From Pelagibius sp050290145 (GTDB taxonomy: Bacteria; Pseudomonadota; Alphaproteobacteria; Kiloniellales; Kiloniellaceae): 11,659 nt of DNA. Location of the stretch: contig JBNKHC010000019.1 in assembly GCA_050290145.1 (NCBI GenBank), positions 1 through 11,659 of the forward strand. Reading direction: 5' to 3'. A model generated the notes under the pieces. That model made no database searches, was not told where the DNA came from, and was given only the letters and a program-made list of their open reading frames with translations. Position 1 is the first letter of the stretch, and each line of letters starts with the position of its first letter. Below are positions 1 to 8,355 of this stretch, piece after piece. The position numbers were made by a program, and so were the translations under genes.

Positions 1-1
1 G

Positions 2-1381
2 CTGAAGGATGACGCCGGCCTGCTGGACGAGGTGACCGGCCTCGTCGAATGGCCGCAGGTGCTGATCGGCCGTATCGACGAAGGCTTCATGGACCTGCCC
101 GCCGAGGTGCTCTCCACCTCCATGCGCGCGCATCAGAAGTACTTCTCGACCGAAAAGCCCGACGGCAGCCTCGCCGACCGCTTCCTGGTGGTCGCCAACA
201 TGGAGGCCGCGCCGGACAGCGCGCGCGCCAGGACCATCGTCGCCGGCAACGAGCGCGTGCTGCGCGCGCGTCTCGCCGACGCCCGCTTCTTCTGGGACCA
301 GGACCGCCAGCACCCGCTGTCGTCGCGCGTGCCGGCGCTGAAGGACATCGTCTTCCACGCCAGGCTCGGCACCGTGGCGGAGAAGGTCTCGCGCCTGGAG
401 AGCCTGGCCGCAGAGATCAGCAGCTACGTGCCCGGCGCCGACCGCGACGAGGCGCGCTCGGCCGCGCGACTCGCCAAGGCCGATCTCGTCACCGGCATGG
501 TCGGCGAGTTCCCCGAACTGCAGGGCGTCATGGGCCGCTATTACGCGCTCAACGACGGCGAGGCGCCGGCGGTGGCCGATGCCGTCGCCGAGCACTACGC
601 GCCGCTGGGCCCGGGCGATGCCTGCCCCTCGGCGCCGGTCAGTGTCTGCGTCGCCCTGGCCGACAAGATCGACACCCTCGTCGGCTTCTGGATGATCGAC
701 GAGAAGCCGACCGGCTCGAAGGATCCCTACGCGCTGCGCCGCGCCGCGCTGGGTGTCATCCGCCTTGTCGTCGAGAACAAGCTGCGCCTGCCTTTGACGA
801 AGGTCTTCGCCGCGGCACAGGGCGAATACGCCGGGCTCTCGGCGCCGGACGTCGCCGGCGACCTGCTCGACTTCTTCGGCGAGCGCCTGAAGGTGGTGCT
901 GCGCGACCAGGGTGTGCGCCACGATCTCATCACCGCGGTCATGGCGCGCGGCGGCGAGGACGACCTCGTCCGCCTGCTGGCCAGGGTCGAGGCCCTCAGC
1001 TCCTTCCTCGACAGCGACGATGGCGCCAATCTGCTGGTCGCCTACCGCCGCGCGGCCAACATCGTGCGCATCGAGGAGAAAAAAGATAAGCGTGCCTATG
1101 AAGGTGCGGTCGAAGCGGGCGCCTTGGCGCAGGAAGAGGAGAAAACCCTGTTTTCCCACCTCTCCGATGCTGCCAAGGGAGCGCAAAGCGCGCTAGGCTC
1201 CGAGGACTTCACCGGCGCCATGGCGGCCATGGCGCGGCTGCGTCAGCCGGTCGACGCCTTCTTCGACGAGGTGACGGTGAACGCGGAGGACGCGTCCCTG
1301 CGGGAGAACCGCCTGCAGCTGTTGAGCGCCATCGGCGCCACGCTGGCGGAGGTGGCGGATTTCTCCAAGATCGAAGGCTAA
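2..1381 (+). CDS. glyS: Glycyl-tRNA synthetase beta subunit, 5'-truncated by window edge
   Basis: Beta chain of the bacterial alpha2beta2 glycyl-tRNA synthetase, which charges tRNA-Gly in the cytoplasm; the beta chain carries the tRNA-binding parts. The reading frame is open from base 2, so the start lies upstream. The 459 visible residues are roughly the C-terminal two-thirds of a protein usually near 690 residues. Family signatures are clear: SMRAHQKYF near the start, then FLVVANM, GNERVLRARLADARFFWD, and the HD-like stretch KADLVTGMVGEFPELQG. The C-terminal anticodon-binding (DALR-like) region includes DPYALRRAALGVIRLVVE and ends with FFDEVTVNAED followed by LRENRLQLL. The frame ends in TAA, 101 bp before ppdK on the same strand. 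The missing N-terminus and a glyQ gene are expected just upstream. Identification is secure from motifs. Confidence 0.96.
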   Translation: MKDDAGLLDEVTGLVEWPQVLIGRIDEGFMDLPAEVLSTSMRAHQKYFSTEKPDGSLADRFLVVANMEAAPDSARARTIVAGNERVLRARLADARFFWDQDRQHPLSSRVPALKDIVFHARLGTVAEKVSRLESLAAEISSYVPGADRDEARSAARLAKADLVTGMVGEFPELQGVMGRYYALNDGEAPAVADAVAEHYAPLGPGDACPSAPVSVCVALADKIDTLVGFWMIDEKPTGSKDPYALRRAALGVIRLVVENKLRLPLTKVFAAAQGEYAGLSAPDVAGDLLDFFGERLKVVLRDQGVRHDLITAVMARGGEDDLVRLLARVEALSSFLDSDDGANLLVAYRRAANIVRIEEKKDKRAYEGAVEAGALAQEEEKTLFSHLSDAAKGAQSALGSEDFTGAMAAMARLRQPVDAFFDEVTVNAEDASLRENRLQLLSAIGATLAEVADFSKIEG

Positions 1382-1390
1382 TCACATAGA

Positions 1391-1408
1391 GGCGGCGACA
1401 AAGCCGCC
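1391..1408 (+). other. Short GC hairpin in the glyS-ppdK gap
   Basis: GGCGGC, six-base loop GACAAA, GCCGCC: a perfect 6-bp stem starting 9 bp after the glyS stop. It is followed by a run of C, not T, so it is not a standard intrinsic terminator. It could slow polymerase, protect a glyS 3' end after processing, or be chance in GC-rich DNA. No convincing promoter for ppdK was seen in the remaining part of the 101-bp gap. Confidence 0.3.
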
Positions 1409-1482
1409 CCCCGGAAAACGGGATTACGCGACGGGGGCCAACCCCTGAAGGCACTAACTGGCAGGAAAACGGAAAGCACACG

Positions 1483-4152
<2,670 letters not shown>

Positions 4153-4175
4153 GGATCGGCGCAGACAACAGAACG

Positions 4176-4208
4176 AAAAGGCCCTCTCTTCGCGGAGAGG
4201 GCCTTTTT
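4176..4208 (+). terminator. Intrinsic terminator after ppdK
   Basis: A 13-bp perfect stem: AAAAGGCCCTCTC (4176-4188) pairs with GAGAGGGCCTTTT, across the six-base loop TTCGCG, and the right arm ends in five T. It begins 23 bp after the ppdK stop. The A-tract on the left arm means it could also act on reverse-strand transcripts arriving from the muramidase gene. Confidence 0.93.
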
Positions 4209-4220
4209 GAGTCTCTGGCC

Positions 4221-4302
4221 GTCACCCTCGGGCTTGTCCCGAGGGTCCTGGGGCGCTGTTCGATCGCTTGCCCTGGATGCTCGGAACAAGTCCGAGCATG
4301 AC
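4221..4302. repeat. 82-bp double-hairpin intergenic repeat, copy 1
   Basis: The unit begins GTCA and ends TGAC and contains two perfect 9-bp hairpins. ACCCTCGGG (4224-4232) pairs with CCCGAGGGT (4238-4246) over loop CTTGT. ATGCTCGGA (4277-4285) pairs with TCCGAGCAT (4291-4299) over loop ACAAG. The loops are complementary to each other, and the whole unit is an imperfect palindrome. A second copy of identical length is at 8356-8437. It lies between convergent ppdK and the muramidase gene, 12 bp past the ppdK terminator and 32 bp past the muramidase stop. Repeats of this look are widespread between genes of alphaproteobacteria, to my general knowledge. Their role is unclear; REP-like mRNA stabilisation or termination are candidates. 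Confidence 0.9.
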
Positions 4303-4334
4303 ACTCATTGTGGTAGCCGGATCGCCGTTTGCCG

Positions 4335-5183
4335 TCAGGCGATCGCCGGCCCTGCCGCCAGCCCCTCGCGCCACATCTCCGCTTCCTTGTCGCGGCGCTT
4401 GCGCAGGCCTTCGCTGCCGGGCCAGAGGCGCTTCATGCTCTCGAACTCGGCAGCGACCTTGTCCAGCTCGCCGGCGGCGATGTGGTCGCGGATCGCCTTC
4501 ATCTCGCGGCGGCTGTCGCCGGTCAGCTTGGTGCCGCGGTTGTAGACCAGGCTGACCAGGGCGCCGCGGCACAGCGGCGGCAGCTTCGCCAGGTCGCCGT
4601 AGCAGCCTTCGGTCTGATCGATGCCGCGCGGCAGGGCGCGTTTGATGAAGACCTTCCAGGCGGCGTGGAAGGGAATGCGCATGTCCGATAAGGCGGCGAC
4701 GGCGCCGGCGCTGCCCTTCTTGCCCAGGTGCGGGCGCAGGGCGTCCATCTGGGCGGGCGTCAGGATACCGGCCCAGTCGGCCTCGAAGTCCTGCGGCTCC
4801 TGGAAGCGCAGGTCGTAGCCGACGCCGATGGTGACGCCGCTGGCCTCGCCGGGGAAATGCGGCATGGCGACGTGCCGGTCGTAGAATTTCCGCCCGCCGA
4901 CTTCCTCGCGCACGATGAAGGTCACCGCCTCGGTGGGGATGACGTCGGAAGGCTCGGGCTGATTTTCCAGCCACTCCCAGGTCGCCGCGTCGGCGACTCC
5001 GGTCACCGGCAGGCCGGCGAGCATCTGGGCTTCGCGGACGGCCCCCTCGGTGCCGCCGCCGAAATCGCCGTCGGCATTCAACAGCGCGCCGACGCGGTTC
5101 AGCAGGTCCTGCAGGGCCTCGACCTCGGCGCCCTTGGCGCCGCGTTCAAGCCGGTTGTGGGGTGCGGTTGCGGGTAGGGCCAT
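4335..5183 (-). CDS. Peptidoglycan-binding domain plus T4-type (GH24/pesticin-like) muramidase
   Basis: Predicted to bind and cleave peptidoglycan. Residues about 11-73 form a PG_binding_1-type domain (RLERGAKGAEVEALQDLL, DGDFGGGTEGAV, GVADAATW). Residues about 85-275 resemble phage T4-type lysozyme or the pesticin enzymatic domain: FIVREEVGG, FYD, then VTIGVGYDL, with SLVYNRG further on. By analogy with the T4 Glu-Asp-Thr triad, the active site would be Glu93 or Glu94, Asp102 and Thr118. The chosen ATG gives 282 residues and follows a strong Shine-Dalgarno; an in-frame ATG 31 codons upstream would add a Pro/Arg-rich tail of no family character. No signal peptide or membrane segment is visible, so export would need a holin, a secretion apparatus or lysis. 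It could be a phage remnant or an effector, but no other phage or secretion gene is nearby. The domain call is confident; the biological role is not. Confidence 0.85.
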   Translation of the reverse strand: MALPATAPHNRLERGAKGAEVEALQDLLNRVGALLNADGDFGGGTEGAVREAQMLAGLPVTGVADAATWEWLENQPEPSDVIPTEAVTFIVREEVGGRKFYDRHVAMPHFPGEASGVTIGVGYDLRFQEPQDFEADWAGILTPAQMDALRPHLGKKGSAGAVAALSDMRIPFHAAWKVFIKRALPRGIDQTEGCYGDLAKLPPLCRGALVSLVYNRGTKLTGDSRREMKAIRDHIAAGELDKVAAEFESMKRLWPGSEGLRKRRDKEAEMWREGLAAGPAIA

Positions 5184-5190
5184 GACGCGT

Positions 5191-5198
5191 TCCTCCCT
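5191..5198 (-). promoter_or_regulatory. Shine-Dalgarno that fixes the muramidase start
   Basis: On the reverse strand this reads AGGGAGGA, seven bases before the ATG at 5183. Its strength and spacing support that start over the longer in-frame option at 5276. The rest of the 124-bp gap up to the methyltransferase stop holds a GC tract (GGGGGCCCCC at 5263-5272, plus a 4-bp hairpin over GCAA) but no clear terminator. Confidence 0.75.
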
Positions 5199-5307
5199 TG
5201 TGCTCCCGTTCCTTGGGCGAAGCGGGTAAGCGATGGCGAAGCCTGCATTTGACGGCAAAGGTGGGGGCCCCCGCAAGGGGACGGAAGGAGTATTTCTTTG
5301 GGGGGCT

Positions 5308-6168
5308 CTAGTCGGACGTTCCCTGGCCGGCTTTCTCGAAGACCGCCTGGACCACGGTGATGCGGTCCTCGAAAAGGCTGCGCCGCAGGTTGGCGACCAT
5401 CTCCGCGAAGGAGGGGCCGAGGATGATGGCCGGGCCGGAGGGGCCCTTGCCGGCGTTCTGCGCGGCCACGGCCTTTTCGCTCCAGACCTTTGATTCGGCG
5501 GTCAGATCACGCCAATGGCGCTGCTTCAGGCCGGTGGCGAGAATGGCCTCGCGCACGCCCTCAGGCGCCGTCAGGTGGCTCCACTCGGCGCTGGCCGACC
5601 AGGGCACCGGGAAGTAGGGCGCGCCCGCCGGACCCGCCATGACGTCGTAGAGGCCGAAGCGCCCGCCGGGTTTCAAGACGCGCGCGACCTCGCGGTAAAG
5701 GCGTGCCTTGTCGGCGATGTTCATGGCCGCGTGCTGGGTCCAGATCAGATCGAAACTGGCCGTGGCGAAGGGCGGGGCCAGGCCGTCGGCGCAGACGAAG
5801 GCGGTCCGCCGGGAAAGCCCGACGCGGGCGCTAAGCTCGCAGGCGGTGCGGCAGTAGACCTCGGTCAGGTCCAGGCCCACCACGCGGCAGCCGCGCTGGG
5901 TCGCCAGCCAGCGTGCCGGCCCGCCGATGCCGCAGCCGAGGTCCAGCACCAGCTGCCCGGCCTGCGGGTTCAGCAGCTGCGCCAGCTCGGCCGTGGCCTG
6001 GTGACCGCGGCTGTGAAACTGATCGTAGGGGGAGAGGTCTTCGGCGGTGAGCCGGTCGAGGTCCTTACCCTCGGCCGTAAGCGTGGAGAGGATGCGGCCT
6101 GTCAGCGCGCCTTCCCGGGCGTAGTGCTGTGCGGCGGAGGGTAACTGGCTCATCGTTCTGACGAGCAT
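5308..6168 (-). CDS. Class I SAM-dependent methyltransferase
   Basis: A cytosolic methyltransferase of the Rossmann-fold class; the substrate cannot be told from sequence. Motif I is VLDLGCGIGG (residues 74-83). The acidic end of strand 2 is VVGLD (Asp100), motif II-like CADG lies at 126-129, SFDLIWTQHAAMNI at 138-151, and the post-motif LKPGGRFGLYDV at 165-176. The N-terminal DQFHSRG, just before the fold, occurs in methyltransferases annotated near UbiE/COQ5 and the sarcosine/dimethylglycine or small-molecule N/C-methylating groups, so a small-molecule substrate is likely. The first ATG gives 286 residues; a second at 6153 (beginning MSQLPSAAQ) is equally plausible, and neither has a good Shine-Dalgarno. 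It lies 103 bp after the 75-residue gene on the same strand and 124 bp before the muramidase gene, so co-transcription is possible but not shown. Confidence 0.9.
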   Translation of the reverse strand: MLVRTMSQLPSAAQHYAREGALTGRILSTLTAEGKDLDRLTAEDLSPYDQFHSRGHQATAELAQLLNPQAGQLVLDLGCGIGGPARWLATQRGCRVVGLDLTEVYCRTACELSARVGLSRRTAFVCADGLAPPFATASFDLIWTQHAAMNIADKARLYREVARVLKPGGRFGLYDVMAGPAGAPYFPVPWSASAEWSHLTAPEGVREAILATGLKQRHWRDLTAESKVWSEKAVAAQNAGKGPSGPAIILGPSFAEMVANLRRSLFEDRITVVQAVFEKAGQGTSD

Positions 6169-6248
6169 GGCACCGGCGGGGCAAGGCCTGCAAGCCCTTG
6201 CGCTTGCCGCGCTTCATTTGGTCGCGTCGCATCGTTCGCCTGCCTCTA

Positions 6249-6280
6249 GATGTCTTCTGTGCCCGACATCGTCAGATGTC
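6249..6280 (-). other. Three-part GATGTC/GACATC alternating hairpin at the end of the 75-aa gene
   Basis: On the plus strand GATGTC (6249-6254), GACATC (6265-6270) and GATGTC (6275-6280) occur in order. The middle element can pair perfectly with either neighbour, over a 10-base or a 4-base (GTCA) loop, so the two folds exclude each other. The GATGTC copies sit in a 10-bp direct repeat, AGATGTCTTC at 6248 and 6274. The structure covers the stop codon of the small gene and lies upstream of the methyltransferase. There is no T-tract. It could be a weak attenuator-like element or chance. Confidence 0.3.
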
Positions 6281-6499
6281 TTCGGCAAGGGTGTTGGTGT
6301 TGACCTCGGCCAGGTGAATGGCCTCGGTGAGCAGCTGGGCGATTTCCAGGTTGTTCTCCATCACCGCCTTGGCCTCGGGGCGCGGATCGTCGCCGTAGTT
6401 CGCCATGCGCACCAGGATCTCGGCGCGGATCTCCGTGAGGATCTCCTCGGTGCGCTGGCCGTTCGGGTTGTCTTGCGACACCAGGTGCTTCGTCGTCAT
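6272..6499 (-). CDS. Small acidic protein of unknown function (75 aa)
   Basis: I do not recognise this family. The predicted protein is soluble with no membrane segment, signal peptide or cysteine pair. It is rich in Glu, Ala, Leu and Asn and looks mostly helical, with an N-terminal segment TEEILTEIRAEILVRMAN and a C-terminal helix-like run EIAQLLTEAIHLAEVNTNT. Support for it being real: a good Shine-Dalgarno, AAGGGG, seven bases before the ATG; an intergenic position, not inside another gene; and a typical high-GC codon pattern. It lies between the hsp20 terminator and the methyltransferase, all on the reverse strand. A longer overlapping frame (6246-6533) on the same strand has Arg/Pro/Gly/His-rich composition and is taken as a shadow. 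Confidence 0.72.
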   Translation of the reverse strand: MTTKHLVSQDNPNGQRTEEILTEIRAEILVRMANYGDDPRPEAKAVMENNLEIAQLLTEAIHLAEVNTNTLAEDI

Positions 6500-6610
6500 G
6501 GGTCCACCCCTTCAGGTGTCCGTTTCGCTGCAACTGCCGCGCAGTATCCGCCCTTAAGACTTAACAAAGGTTAACGGACTTGGCGCTTCATCGCGCCTAG
6601 GGGGGGGACG

Positions 6611-6643
6611 CAAAGAAACAGGGCCGCCCGCAAGAGGCGGCCC
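6611..6643 (-). terminator. Intrinsic terminator after hsp20
   Basis: Read on the reverse strand, an 8-bp GC stem (GGGCCGCC with GGCGGCCC, seven-base loop) is followed directly by the T-rich run TGTTTCTTTG. It lies 53 bp past the hsp20 stop and separates that gene from the 75-residue gene. A G8 homopolymer at 6600-6607 lies just beyond and is prone to length errors in sequencing. Confidence 0.8.
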
Positions 6644-6696
6644 GAGGTTTGGGCTTGGGGGAAATGAAAAACGTTGAGGGCTAACGCCCGCGCCGA

Positions 6697-7197
6697 CTAC
6701 TTGCCGCGCGAGATGGTGATCTTCTTGGCCTTCTTCTGGGCGGACTTGGCCTTGGGCAGGTCGATGGTCATCACGCCGTCCTTGAAGGAGGCGCTGATCT
6801 TGCCTTCGTCGACCTCGCTGGGCAGCGTGAAGGAGCGGCGGAAGCTGCCGAAAGAGCGCTCGCGGCGGTGATAGTTCTCCTCCTTGACCTCCTTTTCCTC
6901 CTTCTTCTCGCCGGAGATGGTCAGCATGTTGTCGGCGAAGGTGACCTCAATGTCCTTTTCGGTCATGCCGGGCAGTTCGGCGGTCACGTGGTAGGCCTTG
7001 TCGTCTTCGCTGGTGTCGACGCGCACGTCGAGCGCGACGCCGGCCAGGGCGCTGCCGCCGTTCTCGCGCAGCATCGAAGGCGTGCCGAAGCCGCTCCAGA
7101 AGCTGTCGAAAACGCGGTCAACCTCGCGCTGCAGGTCGGAGAGCGAGGGCGATCCGCCCTTTCCATGGTGCCAAGGGGCCAAATCTCTGAGAGCCAT
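6697..7197 (-). CDS. Small heat-shock protein, Hsp20/alpha-crystallin family
   Basis: An ATP-independent holdase chaperone that binds unfolding proteins in the cytoplasm and normally forms large oligomers. The 166 residues are typical for the family. The N-terminal arm (1 to about 53) includes DLQREVDRVFDSFWSGF. The alpha-crystallin domain spans about 54-150, with VTAELPGMTEKDIEV, the strand ISGEKKEEKEV and the hallmark GVMTIDLPK (141-149). The C-terminal tail carries the oligomer-anchoring I-x-I motif as ITI (160-162) within a Lys-rich end. The ATG at 7197 has AGGAGG (7204-7209) six bases upstream; the longer in-frame start at 7383 would add an atypical tail and run through the promoter. It is divergent from meaB, monocistronic by its terminator, and probably heat-induced (see promoter and leader). 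Confidence 0.95.
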   Translation of the reverse strand: MALRDLAPWHHGKGGSPSLSDLQREVDRVFDSFWSGFGTPSMLRENGGSALAGVALDVRVDTSEDDKAYHVTAELPGMTEKDIEVTFADNMLTISGEKKEEKEVKEENYHRRERSFGSFRRSFTLPSEVDEGKISASFKDGVMTIDLPKAKSAQKKAKKITISRGK

Positions 7198-7202
7198 TCC
7201 TA

Positions 7203-7240
7203 TCCTCCTGTAAGAACATAAGGACGTCTTCGGATGACGT
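7203..7240 (-). promoter_or_regulatory. hsp20 5' leader with possible SD-masking structure (candidate RNA thermometer)
   Basis: In the reverse-strand transcript, hairpin ACGUC-AUCCGAA-GACGU (7240-7224) is followed by UCCU (7224-7221). UCCU can pair with AGGA of the Shine-Dalgarno AGGAGGA (7209-7203) in either of two registers. Small heat-shock genes of alphaproteobacteria often carry ROSE-type thermometers in this position. The leader, about 58 nt if the promoter call is right, is shorter than a typical ROSE element, and the usual ROSE core near the SD is not obvious. The pairing is visible; the function is inferred. Confidence 0.4.
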
Positions 7241-7261
7241 TTGATTAAGCCTAAGCCTCCC

Positions 7262-7289
7262 AGATAGGTCGCGCTTTGAGGCAGATCAA
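7262..7289 (-). promoter_or_regulatory. Candidate heat-shock (RpoH-like) promoter for hsp20
   Basis: Reverse strand: TTGATC (7289-7284), a 16-bp spacer, then CTATCT (7267-7262). This resembles alphaproteobacterial RpoH promoters of TTGA / CTATnT character. Transcription would start near 7255, leaving a leader of about 58 nt. It is the best match in the 195-bp divergent gap with meaB, in which no convincing meaB promoter was found. Confidence 0.45.
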
Positions 7290-7392
7290 CCCTCCGGAGC
7301 GACCCTCCCGCGTTGGGTTTCCTGGTGTTTTGCAGGCGCTGGTAACATCTTCGCCCTTGACCCTCGGGGCGAGACGCGGCCAACTTGAGGGC

Positions 7393-8331
7393 ATGTCACT
7401 CGGGCGCAGCATGACCCTCCAGGACCTGACCGACGGCGGCAAGGCCGCCATGGCGGAGGCGCTGGCCGTGCTCGAATCCGCCCCTGACGCGCCCCAGACC
7501 ATCGGCCTGCTGGACACCGCCTATGCGGCGCCGCGGGCCCAGGTGGTCGGCATCACCGGCCCGCCGGGCGTCGGCAAGTCGACCCTGCTGGGCGCGCTGG
7601 TCCCCAAGCTGCGCGAAAGCGGGCGGACCGTCGGCGTCATCGCCGTCGATCCCTCCTCGCGCCAGACCGGCGGCGCCCTGCTGGGCGACCGCCTGCGGCT
7701 GATGACCGACCCGGAGGATCCGGGCGTCTTCGTGCGCTCCATGGCCGCGCGCGACCGCCTGGGCGGGCTCGCCGAGCTGACCGTGGGCGGCATGCTGCTG
7801 ATGCGCGCCGTCTATGACGTGGTGCTGATCGAGACCGTGGGCGTCGGCCAGTCGGAAACCGACGTGGCCTGGGTCGCCGACACCGTGGTGTTCTGCGTGC
7901 AGCCGGGCTCCGGCGATTCCCTGCAGTTCATGAAGGCCGGCATCATGGAGATCCCGGATCTGGCCGTGGTGACCAAGGCCGACATGGAGGCCGCCCAGCG
8001 CACCAAGGCCGATCTGAAGGCTGCCCTGGCCCACCAGCGCCGCCGCGACGGCTGGACCGTGCCGATCCTGCCGGTGGCCGCGCAGAAGGGCTCGGGCATC
8101 GCGCCCCTGGTCGAGGCCATCGACCGCCACAAGGACTGGCTCGGCGAGGCCGGCCGCCTGGAGGCGCGCCGCCATACCAACGCCAAGCTGTGGTTCCGCG
8201 AGGCGCTGACCACCCGCTTCGGGCGCGAAGGCGTGAAGCGCGCCGAGATGCTGGGCTGCCGCATGAACCTGGACCGCGGCGACGCCCCCTACGAGCGCCT
8301 GGCCGACCTCTCGGCCGCCATCGTCGACTGA
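7393..8331 (+). CDS. meaB: MeaB-type GTPase, methylmalonyl-CoA mutase chaperone (ArgK/MeaB family)
   Basis: A G3E-family P-loop GTPase that gates delivery of adenosylcobalamin to methylmalonyl-CoA mutase and protects it from inactivation, in the propionyl-CoA pathway. Visible motifs are Walker A GPPGVGKST (56-64), the family signature AVDPSSRQTGGALLGDR (84-100), the switch segment ETVGVGQSETDV (147-158), PGSGDSLQ with KAGIMEIPDL (171-190), and the base-recognition motif as TKAD (194-197), in place of the usual NKxD. The start at 7393 gives 312 residues, slightly shorter than common homologues, with GAGG only two bases upstream. ATG 7411 is an alternative, and a longer frame from 7276 would add an atypical segment. 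No mutase or epimerase gene is near. It diverges from hsp20 and converges on ygfZ. Confidence 0.95.
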   Translation: MSLGRSMTLQDLTDGGKAAMAEALAVLESAPDAPQTIGLLDTAYAAPRAQVVGITGPPGVGKSTLLGALVPKLRESGRTVGVIAVDPSSRQTGGALLGDRLRLMTDPEDPGVFVRSMAARDRLGGLAELTVGGMLLMRAVYDVVLIETVGVGQSETDVAWVADTVVFCVQPGSGDSLQFMKAGIMEIPDLAVVTKADMEAAQRTKADLKAALAHQRRRDGWTVPILPVAAQKGSGIAPLVEAIDRHKDWLGEAGRLEARRHTNAKLWFREALTTRFGREGVKRAEMLGCRMNLDRGDAPYERLADLSAAIVD

Positions 8332-8355
8332 CAATTTTCGCGATTTCGTTTGATT

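Noticed and set aside
4222..4974. Frames reading through the repeat at 4221-4302, including the 250-codon reverse frame and short plus-strand ones
   Set aside because: The parts that look conserved (LGLVPS, LGTSPSMT and similar) are only the translated palindromic repeat; such peptides recur as spurious gene calls in alphaproteobacteria.
4335..5183. A prophage at the muramidase gene
   Set aside because: No integrase, holin, tail or capsid gene, no attachment-site repeats, and flanking genes are ordinary chromosomal genes. One lysozyme-like gene is not enough.
5263..5280. GGGGGCCCCC palindrome and CCCC-GCAA-GGGG hairpin as a terminator for the methyltransferase
   Set aside because: The stem is only 4 bp and no T-tract follows in either direction.
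5515..6144. 209-codon plus-strand frame opposite the methyltransferase
   Set aside because: Mirror frame of a well-supported methyltransferase; composition is Gly/Ala/Arg-rich and motif-free.
6600..6607. G8 homopolymer
   Set aside because: It is intergenic and changes no reading frame; noted only as a possible sequencing-length ambiguity.
7198..7383. N-terminal extension of hsp20 to an ATG at 7383
   Set aside because: It would cross the candidate promoter, and the added residues are unlike Hsp20 proteins; the ATG at 7197 has an AGGAGG site at ideal spacing.
7276..7392. 39-codon N-terminal extension of meaB
   Set aside because: The extra residues do not resemble the family and overlap the hsp20 promoter region.
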